DNA from: Ciona savignyi
Taxonomy: Eukaryota > Chordata > Ascidiacea > Phlebobranchia > Cionidae
Length of the DNA stretch: 64,000 nt
Direction: 5' to 3'
Assembly: GCA_000149265.1 (NCBI GenBank)
Contig: CH003040.1
Span: 162,455 to 226,454 of the forward strand
Position 1 is the first letter of the stretch. Each line of letters starts with the position of its first letter. Below, piece by piece: positions 1 through 26,059 of the stretch. A program made the position numbers and the translations under genes. A model generated the notes under the pieces. The model was not told the origin of the DNA, searched no databases, and saw only the letters and a program-made list of their open reading frames with translations.

Positions 1-735
1 AATTGGAGCAGCCGTTCAAGCGCTATGGCCTAAAAAGCTATTTTTTTGGAAAAAATGGCCGTTTTGGTTTTTAACGTCCAAGGGGGAATTCCCCCTAAAT
101 TTATTACCCAAAATTTCGGTTTCTGCATATCTAGACCATGTTGTCTAAAAAATCACCAAAGTTTCATTGCGATTCCATTTTTCCTTCTGGTACATGTTGG
201 GGCGACATGGCGTGCTTGTCACAATCATGATTTGAGAACAAAATCCTATTGTTTAGGGTATTTCCCTAGGTAATTTTTTTATTTTTTTTCAGTGTTAAAT
301 CAGTTACTAATGCACTTACATTTCACCAAATTTTATTCAAATTGGTGCTGTCGTTTAAGCGCTATGCCCAAAAAAGTAATTTTTTTAAAAAAAAAAACCG
401 TTTTGGTTTTTAACGTCCCAGGGGAATTCCCCAGGTTTTATTTTTCCAAATTTTGGTTTCTGTTCATTTAAAACATGTTGTTTAACATATGGGGAAGTTT
501 CATTGCGATTCCGTTATTTGTTTTTGTAAATGTCGGGGCGACATGCCATGCCTGTCAAGGGTTTTACGAAAAAAAAAAAAAAAAAGAAAAAAAAAAAAAC
601 GGACAAAAACAATATGTGTCCCATTTTTTTAAATGGGACCCATAACTATAGGCATTCCAGTTATAATTCCTAAAAGTTTTAAGCTGATTTGATAACCCGT
701 TCTACCCGATGACCTGGCGACCGTACACGCCTATC
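1..735 (+). repeat. Interspersed repeat, family C, two tandem copies
   Basis: Two similar units of roughly 330 bp follow each other (about 1-300 and 335-600). Each starts near a segment reading AAGCGCTATG and includes the core GGGGCGACATG. The same family recurs at about 27225-27800 (+) and 53040-53265 (-), so it is a dispersed repeat and not a local duplication. The downstream part (about 620-735) matches 27700-27800 as well. No coding capacity is visible and the superfamily is unknown. Confidence 0.7.
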
Positions 736-746
736 ACCAGCGTTAA

Positions 747-1559
747 GAGCTTCACACACATATAGCGTTTTGTGCAATCCTTCGCGTTTCTCGCGTCTTG
801 TCATCCTTCTCGTCAGGCGTTGCGTTTTAGAGAGACGCGAGACCATGCACTCGCTTTCATGATGACGTATGCGTCAAAACATTTCCACGTGATTTTGTTT
901 ACTGGCCATTAAAACGATTGTATTCACAGTAGAAAACGAATTAAGCAAAATAAAATGTCGAATCTATTCACTTTATTATCACATGTTTCTGGACATATAT
1001 AACCACTCTTTTTTTACTTATTTTTTTTTATATTTCACACCATTTTTATTTTACACACAACTTACTTGATATTTATTTTTTATTGCAAATAGACAAATTT
1101 GCATTTACAATGACTGGTATGTTCAATATGAAAGTTTATTCTGTTGCTGACCGCAGCGATCCAGTAGGCAAATGACTCTCTGAATCAATTGTAGGCGTGA
1201 TGGATGGTTCTGTTGGGGTGTTTCCGGTGTATGTAGTAGCATCAGTAAAAACCGGGTTGATGTGCTCCAATAAAATAAACTCTGTATAACGAAATGTGGG
1301 ATTGTAAGTTGCAAACGTGCTACGGCTGTAATTTTTATAAAAAATAATAAACTTAAAGCAGTGTCTCTTTCATTCACCTACCTATTGCGTCTTGCGCTAA
1401 AGTTTAAACATTTTAACTCTAAAGTTTGACGCTATTGAGCCACTTATCTCGACTTGCGTTTGTCTGGCGCGAGTGAGTGTGTGTGTGCATGACCCGACGC
1501 AAGGAGTTTTACGGCAGACGTGAGGTTTTGACGCGAAACGCTATATGTGTGTGAAGCCA
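747..1559. mobile_element. Inverted-repeat DNA element flanked by TTAA
   Basis: The ends are inverted copies sharing the core CTTCACACACATATAGCGTTT (left end about 749-772, right end about 1535-1557). TTAA lies immediately outside on both sides (743-746 and 1560-1563), which is the target duplication of piggyBac and Kolobok elements. The interior is AT-rich and has no transposase, so it is non-autonomous. The repeat into which it is inserted has an uninterrupted relative near 27791. Confidence 0.65.
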
Positions 1560-1767
1560 TTAAACGCAAAAAAATAAATCAAATTCTGATAATAACCGTG
1601 CATAAGTGAGATAAACACTCGCGTATCTATCTCACACAGTGTTATTTTTTATGACGTTAAATTGTGAATAATAAAACGGAAGCGCGATATTCACCAATCA
1701 CCTGTCATACATGACATCATAAACATTCTTCAACGATAGTTCGTCAACTGTCGACAAACAAAGCGTT

Positions 1768-2065
1768 AGGATAGTATAGGATATTCATGTTTATCCCCGT
1801 GGATAGGAAAACCAAGGGGGTTAACAGACGGGCAATCGTCAGATCACCTCGCGCGCCCACCGTCGGGTTACCGAAGCTAGTATGTTGTATATGATAGACA
1901 CGTTTCTTCAATTTGGTACAACCTATTAATCTGCTGGGTTCGGACAATGTCCGTTAAGTGCCTTGCCCAAGGACACAACCGAACAGCTAGCGACCAGTTT
2001 CGAACATGTAACCTTTCAATTGAAAGGCGACACACCAAACCGGCAAACTAACTGGCCGGGCGTTA
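1768..2065 (-). mobile_element. tRNA-derived SINE, family A
   Basis: Minus-strand copy of the commonest repeat of the window. The tRNA-like head has an A-box-like segment and a B-box close to GGTTGCAGGTTCGAA, followed by a body containing GTGTCCTTGGGCAAGGCACT and a tail ending in TATCCTA repeats. This copy ends about 34 bp before the ATG of the DNase I-like gene, so it must lie in its 5' flank or untranslated region. Confidence 0.85.
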
Positions 2066-2098
2066 TTGTGTTAAAAAAATCAGAAGTGTTACATTAAA

Positions 2099-4661
2099 AT
2101 GGATAGAACTGAAAGTGATGAAGGTCTTCTGGTCGGATCGTTTAACATCCAGAACTTCGGTCGCTCAGACGAGAAAGATGACGCGTCGCAAATAGTTTCC
2201 AAGGTAAATTGGTTTCATTTAGTAATTTACGCCATTAAAGTATATTTTTTCAGATATTAGCACGTTATGATTTTATTCTCGTGAAAGAAGTTTCGCATTC
2301 AGAGAAATTCAGTATACAGTGGTTAGTTGGGTTTTTGAACGATCAATTCGGTGACGTGTATGATTACCGCATTGGCTCCACATGTTTCCGCTATATCAAG
2401 GAAAAGTACGGATTCGTCTACAGGTGAGAAAATTGTCTTTGAAATATTTCGAACCTAACTGGGCATCTGTTTAGAAAGGACAAAATAGGCCTCAGCAATA
2501 TGTCATTGTATGAGGAACAATTGCACAGATACCAACGCCAACCACTGGTAGTTCGATTGAATCGGAAAGATAAACGAGGTACTTTATATTTTCGTTTACT
2601 TAATACAAGGGCTATTTTAACCATAGGGGGTCAAATAAACAAACTCATCAATGCATTGATCCAGTAACTCGAAGATGGGCAAGGGGCTTATTAAGATGGT
2701 AGTGTTGTGTTTAAATGATAAAATAGTACTTGTATGAATGTTAAATACACTTGTATAAACGTTTCATATCAACCGTATGCATTTTTTGACATTTCAATGA
2801 TATTCAACCATTATTTAAGTTATTCGATGAGTTTTATGACACGCTAACCTCATGTACAATGCATAGCCTAACGTCGTGCATGTACAAAAGCAATACTTGC
2901 CCATGTAGTTAAGGATTTCATGTCGGAAAAATAAATATACAAGTCTATTACCTAAATGTACATCGGTAAATCCCCTAAACTATAAAATCGACATATTGCT
3001 CTCTTTTACATTCAAATCAACATAATTTGATAAAGAATTCAAATACAAACCAAAAAGGTGATGTATCCACTTAACTATCATTGCCAGTTTTCCGGTACCA
3101 GAGCCGGAAACTCAATCCCAAAATAATCATGTTTATCAATCCCTTTTCTTTCCTTTTTTCGATGATAAAGGTACTTTACGTGTCATTACAGGAAAACAGA
3201 AAGGTTTCACTTTTATTGCAATGCATACAAAGCCGCAGGATCCGGTGAAGGAAATAAGGGACATGACCGACGTGTATAAGGATTCCATGTGGCATTGCGA
3301 CTCAGAATGCTTAATTGTTTGTAACCTCGACACTGATTGTAATCCTGTCAGAAAATCCAAATGGGATGACGCCATAAGGAAAAGTGACACATTTAATGGG
3401 TTGCCATCCGTTGAAGACAACACAACGGTGGAAACAGGTCACACCTATGAAAGGTAAGTCTTAGAATAGGATAGGATATTCATGTTTATCCCCGTAAATG
3501 GGAAAACAAAGGGGGCTAACACACGGGCAATCGTCAGATCACCTCGCCCCCACCTTCGGGTTACCGGGGCTATTGCATTGTGTTGTATATGATAGACATG
3601 TTCCTTCAGTTTGGCAGAACCCATTAATACGCTGGGTTCTGAACCCAAATAATACGCTGGGCAATGTCCGTAAAGTGCCTTGCCCAAGGACACAACCGAC
3701 TAGCTAGCGACCAGTTTCGCACCTGCAACTTTTCGATTGAAAGGCGACGCATTTTACCGCCAGATTAACCGACCGAATAAATACTCTTATACTCAAAGTG
3801 CTAAACCCCATGTCCATATAGTCGAGTTGCAGAAGCTTAACAAGGTTTAATACACATACCTGATTTATAATTTTAACGACCCATTAAATCCCACAGGGTT
3901 GGAGCAATGTAAAGTGGCTTGCTCGGGTGCCCAGTAATACACCCTATGTGCACAATCAACTTGCTGGAGCTATTACAGTGTGTGGAGAATAAGACATGAC
4001 TTTCCACTTGAGCGATTTATTAGATACCACAGGGTTGGAGCAATGTAAAGTGGCATGGACAGCTGCACAGTCATACAACTTATGCGCACAGTCGACTTGC
4101 TGGAGGTATTACAGTGCGTGGAGAATAAGACATGACTTTCCACTTGGGCGATTATTTAGATTCCGCAGGGTTGGAGCAATGTAAAGTGGCTTGCTCAGGT
4201 AACACTAATAATAAGTTAGTCACACAGGATAATGGTGGCTGGCGATGAACTTCTGAAGAATGCATGTAATCCTCGTATCTTTCGCTTCGACCAACATTTT
4301 AACATCGATTCTGAACAGGTGACTTTTATCGTGTGATTTCTATGTTTATTGTGTGATTTCTATGTTCATTGTGTGATTTCTATGTTCCTCGTGTGATTTC
4401 TATATTCATCGTGTGATTTCTATGTTCTAGTGTGATTTCTATGTTCAGCGTGTGATTTCTATGTTCATCGTGTGATTTCTATGTCTATCGTGTAATTTCT
4501 ATGTTCAGCGTGTGATTTCTATGTTCTAGTGTGATTTTTATGTTCATTGTGTGATTTCTATGTTTTTCTTGTGATTTATATGTTCTAGTTTTAATCTCCT
4601 TTCTATTTTACAGGCCAAACGAGTGAGTGATCAATATCCAATTGAATTGCGAATCGAATAA
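2099..4661 (+). CDS. DNASE1: DNase I-family protein, predicted catalytically dead
   Basis: Six exons joined by phase-consistent GT-AG introns: 2099-2203, 2254-2423, 2475-2578, 3192-3453, 4228-4318, 4614-4661 (780 nt, 259 aa plus stop). The length equals mature mammalian DNase I and the fold motifs are collinear: FNIQ (residues 15-18), LVKEV (44-48), KEKYGFVYR (84-92), MHTKP (137-141), WDD (184-186), TYERIMV (211-217) and SDQYP (249-253). DNase I cuts DNA with Mg/Ca and two catalytic histidines. Here N7, E39, E78 and H134 equivalents are kept, but D168 is Asn171, N170 is Asp173, D212 is Glu213 and H252 is Gln251. One partner (C209) of the conserved disulphide is also missing. There is no signal peptide: the protein starts with a hydrophilic stretch directly before the first strand. 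I infer an intracellular non-catalytic paralogue. An upstream signal-peptide exon cannot be excluded. Confidence 0.92.
3463..3775 (-). mobile_element. tRNA-derived SINE, family A
   Basis: Full-length minus-strand copy inside intron 4 of the DNase I-like gene. It begins 9 bp after the exon 4 donor (GT at 3454). Head, body and TATCCTA-type tail are all recognisable. Confidence 0.85.
3887..4200 (+). repeat. Tandem repeat, unit about 132 bp
   Basis: Two complete units and one partial unit start at about 3889, 4021 and 4152, each with the segment CACAGGGTTGGAGCAATGTA (third copy slightly diverged). The array lies in intron 4 of the DNase I-like gene and stops about 30 bp before exon 5. Confidence 0.85.
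4320..4600 (+). repeat. Minisatellite, unit about 20 bp
   Basis: About 13-14 copies of a unit close to CGTGTGATTTCTATGTTCAT fill intron 5 of the DNase I-like gene, from just after the donor of exon 5 to just before the acceptor of exon 6. Single-base variants and one or two shortened units are visible. Confidence 0.92.
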
Positions 4662-5890
4662 CATTGTATTGCATTGTTTGTCATGTATACCCTTATTAGT
4701 TTAACAAAGCATTGTGTCTACACAGAATATGTATGATTGTCGACGAAATAACCACCTCGTTCTACTTAATATGATATAAGTACGCGTTATATATGACTGC
4801 GCCATTGTATATGGATGATTAAAATATGTACTCAGAATTTTACCCACATATTTGTATTATTTCCTGTCAAATTTCTGGTGACTTAATTAAATCCACGGCG
4901 AAAGCTAACAAAAATTGGGTATAAATTAACACGAAGGAAATTAATTAGCCCAATATATAGTCCGACCGTTTCCACCAAACGGAGTGTCGGTGGCCCCACA
5001 GAAAGGAAACTTATAAAACGACTTGGCAATTCATAAAGTAAAGGTAAAATTAAATTTTTGGCTTAGTATTCAACACAATACTATAGCTACATACTAGTGC
5101 TGTGCCGATCGCGATCATGATCGCGAAGCGATCGCGATATTTTGGTTATCTTGAAGAAAAAAGCGATCGCGATCATGGCGGTAAAAATCGCGAACGTTAA
5201 ATGCGTGCAAACCCAGTAAATCACCAACCAAAAAAAAAAATAGTGAATAAATTGTATAAACTTCTCGTGTTGACTTTAGACTACAATTGACATTTATGGT
5301 ATTGTATCTTCTATTGGCACAAACCGCGATGCGATGATGCAAGTTGTTTTTTGAGCTCTCGCTTTAAAAAATGTTCGGACGTCTTCGCACGATAGATGCG
5401 CTTTCGGAAAGGAGAAACGCACTACGCGTATTACATGCGCTAGTGTTATAGAGTTACTTTTAAAGCCCTATTTCAAAATAAGATAACATAGCCGCCAGTG
5501 ATTGTTGTACGCCTCTATACTAAGCTTGTGTATATGAATATAGCCCACCCAATACTACAAAAAGCCTTTGGCTTTCGGTTAGGTTATAACCCTCTGGTTT
5601 GCAGCCAAAGGACCGAGTTATAAAATAATTTAATCGTCCCGACGTAAAACATTCGACTTTCGTTACTCGCGTGGAATAAATGGCGAAACAGATGTTATAT
5701 CCAAAGGTGTATGTGCGCGTGTGGGAAATTAAATGATCTCCGCAATTATAGGTGTAACTAAAAAGTAGTTTAAAAAATCAATTTAGTTAGAGCGGGAATA
5801 AATTCAACAAGGCATTACCGTAGCGGTGATCTAATTAGTCATTCTTTAAAACTAAATCATGCATGTAGTACATACCCTAATTTTTTTTCT
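4662..5890. other. Gene-free stretch with a palindrome-rich segment
   Basis: No coding sequence is supported. An ATTAAA that could serve as a polyadenylation signal for the upstream gene lies near 4818. At 5104-5215 the sequence is dense in overlapping GCGATCGC and ATCATGATCGCGA palindromes, probably one end of an inverted-repeat element whose partner end I could not find. The rest is AT-rich and unremarkable. Confidence 0.5.
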
Positions 5891-5894
5891 TTTT

Positions 5895-6001
5895 ATTTAC
5901 CGGCTTTAGTTTCGAACCCATGTAGGGATAGTTAACACCGTTTTTGTATGTAAGCCTGTATATGTATCGGGCGCGTTAACCAATCGGCCACACGACCGTA
6001 C
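5895..6001 (-). mobile_element. tRNA-derived SINE, family B
   Basis: Second SINE family. On the minus strand it starts with TACGGTCGTGTGGCCGATTG (A-box-like) and has a B-box GGGTTCGAAAC, a Leu/Ser-tRNA-like layout. Between the boxes is a segment close to GATACATATACA with CAAAAACGGTG. Confidence 0.75.
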
Positions 6002-6411
6002 GCTACATACCCTAATGCGTGACATAATATCTAACCATAGTCACCACTTGCGCTGCCCCAAGTCGCGGACAATTTATGTTTTGGGTGGATTGGAATACAG
6101 GGCGTAAAAATGATGTTCGGCTCTCACTAATGTGTGCTTAAGGTAAACGGCATTTTATTTTATAGTAATTCATTGTAGCCTACATATATAAACATCCACA
6201 TTTATGTATAATAAATTAAAAACAAAACACAAAATAAAAACAAAAATGCAGTACTGTACTGGGTCGTAAACTACTGCGTAAATAGTTTTCTAGTAATAAA
6301 ACACGTTTAGGCCTACATATAGTATAAAAGTAAAAATTGTGTAAAAACGAATAATATCCACAAATCGAACCAGCGATTCACCACAGACCAAACAGTTTTA
6401 AACATAGAACC

Positions 6412-6706
6412 TAGGATAGAATATTCATGTTTATCCCCGTGAATGGGAAAACCAAGGGGTTTAACACACGGGCAATCGTCAGATCACCTCGCGCCCATTG
6501 TCGGGTTACCGGAGCTGTTTTAGTGTGTTGTATATGCCTACACGTTCCTTTAATTTAGTAGAACCCATTAAAACGCTGGGTTTAGGCAATGTCCGTAAAG
6601 TGCCTTGCCCGAGGACACAACCGATTAGCTAGCGACCAGTTTCGCATCTGCAACCTTTTTGATTGAAGGGCCACGCACTTAACCGCCAGACTAACCGACC
6701 GGGCTG
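6412..6706 (-). mobile_element. tRNA-derived SINE, family A
   Basis: Nearly full-length minus-strand copy with tail at 6412 and tRNA-like head near 6690. It is intergenic. Confidence 0.85.
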
Positions 6707-7264
6707 TTTTGGAAATTTAGCTTTATTTCACTACAGCGCTTTAAAAGAAGCTTTAATTTAAAATATTTGTGGTGAAATGTTCGTGAATTTAAGACGTTAT
6801 TCTTTATTTAACTACATATGGATAATAAGTTTGGTTTGTTAACTATGGGACCCATGCGTTTATGCTTGCAGAAATAAACTACATACTCTGTGTATAAAAT
6901 ACAAATTGTGGTTAGGGACCCTGTAGCATGAATATATGGCATACAGCATGTGTTTTACAAATAGTGGTGGTTAACCACGTGGTTGACACTTTCTAGTTGT
7001 GTCTGTGGTTACAGGAATGTTGCTAAAATAAATCGAATTTTATACCAATTTATTTTACGCGTACAATATTTCTTTCCACGTAAATACCACTGTTTAGTGA
7101 TTACTATATATATTCAGAAAATGCAACATTAATGTTCATAACAATAATTCACTTAGTGTACCACTTATTAAGATTGGAAAAAGTGCAGTACAATAATGCA
7201 CTAACGAAAATATTAAAACGTAAAAAAATAATAAAAAAATAGCCAGCCGATAGAACAAACATTT
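6707..7264. other. Gene-free AT-rich stretch
   Basis: No gene is visible. A short segment at about 6712-6745 (GGAAATTTAGCTTTATTTCA and following bases) reappears inverted at about 27180-27215, beside the family C repeat there, so it is probably repeat-derived. Confidence 0.4.
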
Positions 7265-7381
7265 TAATCTCATTTTTGATCGGGCCAAAGGCTCAAAGCT
7301 CTGATAGCTTAGCCCTAAGACCGATTTTGCATTATTGGTATATGTATTGGAAGCATTAACCATTCAGTTACACGACCGTAC
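7265..7381 (-). mobile_element. tRNA-derived SINE, family B, degraded
   Basis: The minus-strand head TACGGTCGTGTAACTGAATG matches the family B start. The B-box side near 7270-7300 is decayed. Confidence 0.6.
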
Positions 7382-7551
7382 TATAAACTCAGTATTCAAA
7401 AATTCGAAAACAAAGTACAACAGCCGTTTCCTCTGGCGGCTATATATATGACGCAATAACCGTTGTACTTAACATTTGGGAACCGTGAAAACGACGAACC
7501 AATAATTCGGTTAGCATGGCCCAGAAACCTGCTAAATCGTCCGAAATTTTG

Positions 7552-7842
7552 TCCGACCGGTTAGTCTGGTGGTTTAGTGCGACACCTTTTAACCGAAGTG
7601 TTGTAGATTCAAAACTAGTCGCAATCTATTCGGTTGTGTCCTTGGGAAACGTACTAAACGAACATTGAATGAACCCAGCGGATTGATGTGTTCTATCAAA
7701 TTGAAGGAACGTGTGAATCATACACAACACAGCAATAGCTACGATAAGCCGACGGTGGGCGCGAGGTGATCTGACGATTGTCCAGGTGTTATCCCCCTTG
7801 TTTTTTAAATTAACGGGGATACATAGAAACTCCTATCCTAAA
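7552..7842 (+). mobile_element. tRNA-derived SINE, family A
   Basis: Plus-strand copy with the tRNA-like head at 7553 and the CCTATCCTA-type tail at 7842. Several internal differences from other copies indicate an older insertion. Confidence 0.82.
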
Positions 7843-8300
7843 TGATTAAAGATTTAGTCGTAATTAAAGAATTCAAAATCGTTGGTCGAATTTTTGGCCA
7901 CGTTTATGAACGAAAGCAGAAACTTTTTAGAAATCAAAACCTTACGATTCAGTTTACATTCAAAGTGAGGCGTAATTACTTAACATTAAGAACTTTTAAT
8001 AAACAACAACCAGCATACAGTGGCGTTTGTATATTTGTAATGCATCACAAATTGAAGCTTCAGTTTCATATTGGTATACTCACTGGATTGTACCATATAT
8101 TATTCATCTGGATTCGAGGATGATGCAATAAATAATTCTACTAACACAAAATCCTTAACACTTTAATTGAAATTGGCAGAAAGTGCGAGAAAAGAGTCAA
8201 AATTCGGACAATTTCAGCCAAAATGGTTTAAGAAAAAGTCGTCATAAATTATTGGGCTTAACATATTAAGCGTTAATAGTTTAACTCTCTTCTCGCATTA
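7843..8300. other. Gene-free stretch downstream of the thioredoxin reductase gene
   Basis: No supported coding sequence. This is the expected 3' untranslated region and downstream flank of the minus-strand selenoprotein gene, so it was searched for a canonical SECIS fold. An ATGA followed 12 nt later by AAA occurs on the minus strand near 8240, but its flanking arms do not pair, so I do not call it. Confidence 0.4.
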
Positions 8301-8310
8301 AATCGAATAA

Positions 8311-8407
8311 CCCAGCTGCGACCCAAGCAACCAACAGGAACTAACACCGCAGATCTAAATGATTGATAACCATGGATGGATGTGGTTGCTTGGGTCATGC
8401 AGCTGGT
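8311..8407 (-). promoter_or_regulatory. Long 3'-UTR hairpin next to the Sec-containing stop region
   Basis: The arms 8312-8333 and 8383-8406 pair over 22 bp, with only a two-base bulge (AT, 8397-8398), around a loop of about 49 bases. On the transcript strand it begins 4 nt after the TAA of the selenoprotein gene. A SECIS element is required downstream of a Sec UGA. This stem carries an AUGA at the bulge, but the opposite strand offers only Watson-Crick partners where SECIS has the tandem G.A pairs, and no AA lies at the expected place in the loop. It may be a divergent SECIS or an unrelated fold-back. Confidence 0.45.
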
Positions 8408-8409
8408 AT

Positions 8410-24563
<16,154 letters not shown>

Positions 24564-24620
24564 TTTCGTGCTGTAAGGTGTCCAAAATCTTGAGGCTATC
24601 TTGCGCAAGCTCCTGAAGCC
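24564..24620 (-). other. In-frame basic extension upstream of the reductase ATG
   Basis: Directly upstream of the first ATG the minus-strand frame stays open for 19 codons back to a splice-acceptor-like CATAG at 24621-24625. The 19 residues read GFRSLRKIASRFWTPYSTK: five Arg/Lys, no acidic residue, several Ser and aromatic residues, like part of a mitochondrial presequence. If a cis exon with its own ATG joins here, a mitochondrial isoform results. If a spliced leader joins, as is common in ascidians, translation starts at 24563. Confidence 0.4.
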
Positions 24621-24715
24621 CTATGAATTATAATATTGATTCCACAATCTTTACAATATAAGACTCTCTGTAATGCATGCAATAAATAAATACACTTTGT
24701 CTAGACAAATTACCA

Positions 24716-24960
24716 AATAGCTTAGTGGATTAGCTATTCACCTTTAAACCCAATGGTCGCAGGTTCGAAACTAATCGCTAGCTAATGTCGGTGTCTTTAT
24801 GCAAGGCATTTAACAGATATATCTTGTTTTTAGTGAATTATCAAGTTTTCCTAAATTAAAATAACGTCTTCATCATACACAACACGTTGCAATAGCTATG
24901 GTAACTGAACTGTAGGCGTGATTTGCCAGACGTTAACCGTGGATAAATCCTTCGATGTGA
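24716..24960 (+). mobile_element. tRNA-derived SINE, family A
   Basis: Plus-strand copy with good head (B-box GGTCGCAGGTTCGAAACTAA) but shortened body and lost tail. It lies about 100 bp upstream of the reductase 5' end. Confidence 0.72.
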
Positions 24961-26050
24961 TTTCCTATCTACCAAGTTAAAAATGACACATACAGATACA
25001 GCCATATGCCTTACCGATGAAATTAATGACATACAAAACGTTGTCTGTCTTCAAATTGATTCGAATAAAAAATAAATTAAACTGATTGCGTTTTTCTTAA
25101 TTAAATTATCTAAGCCATTAAATGGATTCTGAACGTGTTAACAAAACGCTGCACCGTCACGAACTACAAACACGCTATTTCGACATCATCAAAACGTTTC
25201 GCCATGTTCTTGCTGCGTCAGCATGATCGCGCAATTGCTTTTTCATTGCCATTGGCTTAAATTTAGACTTATCATGCTACGTCATATCAGTTAGATTACC
25301 GAAATATTTGATGAGTGGACGATTTTCGTTATTCAACCTTAATGCAAATTAAAAGTTTGTTTGTTCAAAATAGATGATTAACCAATAATTTCTACTTAAT
25401 TTTAGTTATATTTATACATATATATTATCGATTTTGACCAACTACATTCCTATTTAGTAAAAACACGCAGTTAGTGAGTAGTAATGTTTGATAACGTGGT
25501 TTGATATGAAAATAAATGCGAATATTATGCAATATAGTTATCGTGATAGTGCAACATAAGCTTCGGTCACACGGCGGCGGTGCGAAGTAATCTGATGATT
25601 GCGCGTGTGTCAAAGCCTATTGCGTTTTGCCATTGGCGGGGATATATATGAACTTTTGTTCTTTTCTAAACACAGAGAGAATTTGAAGATAATAAAGCCG
25701 CGGAAGCACTTTTCACAGTCGCTATCAATTTTGGACCCTATAATTTCTTTTTGTAGAAACACATGGCCCAATGTGTGGTATACACATATAACAGTGAAAA
25801 CGCAAATTGTATTTTTAGATCCGCCGTCGAGTGTACAAGAAGTTCAACCTAACGGAGATGGGCAATATTTCGGACGATTTTGGTAAAATATTTTGGATTT
25901 CGTTTAGCACGAGGGCAATTTATGCACAAGCGCCTTTGTACAAAATGAACACATCATTTTTTACTATATTTTAGTACTTTATCCCACAAATCCTTAGTAA
26001 ACTAAACATTCCAACGTATATAATTAATTGAATGAAAATTATATGTAAAC
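24961..26050. other. Gene-free stretch upstream of the reductase gene
   Basis: AT-rich, no supported coding sequence. A small family A SINE fragment (3' end, GCGAAGTAATCTGATGATTG to GGCGGGGATA) lies at about 25575-25655. The reductase promoter should be at the left end of this stretch, but no core promoter motif is convincing. Confidence 0.45.
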
Positions 26051-26059
26051 AAAATATTA

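Noticed and set aside
3445..3693. Open frames inside SINE copies (also 9785-10117, 15613-15810, 29326-29553 and others)
   Set aside because: They arise from the shared SINE body, recur in many copies, and have no coding signature.
4320..4600. CRISPR-like regular repeats
   Set aside because: The 20-bp units are contiguous with no unique spacers and lie in a eukaryotic intron: a minisatellite.
8200..8260. SECIS candidate ATGA-12 nt-AAA on the minus strand
   Set aside because: The flanking segments do not form helix II and no matching GA partner is present.
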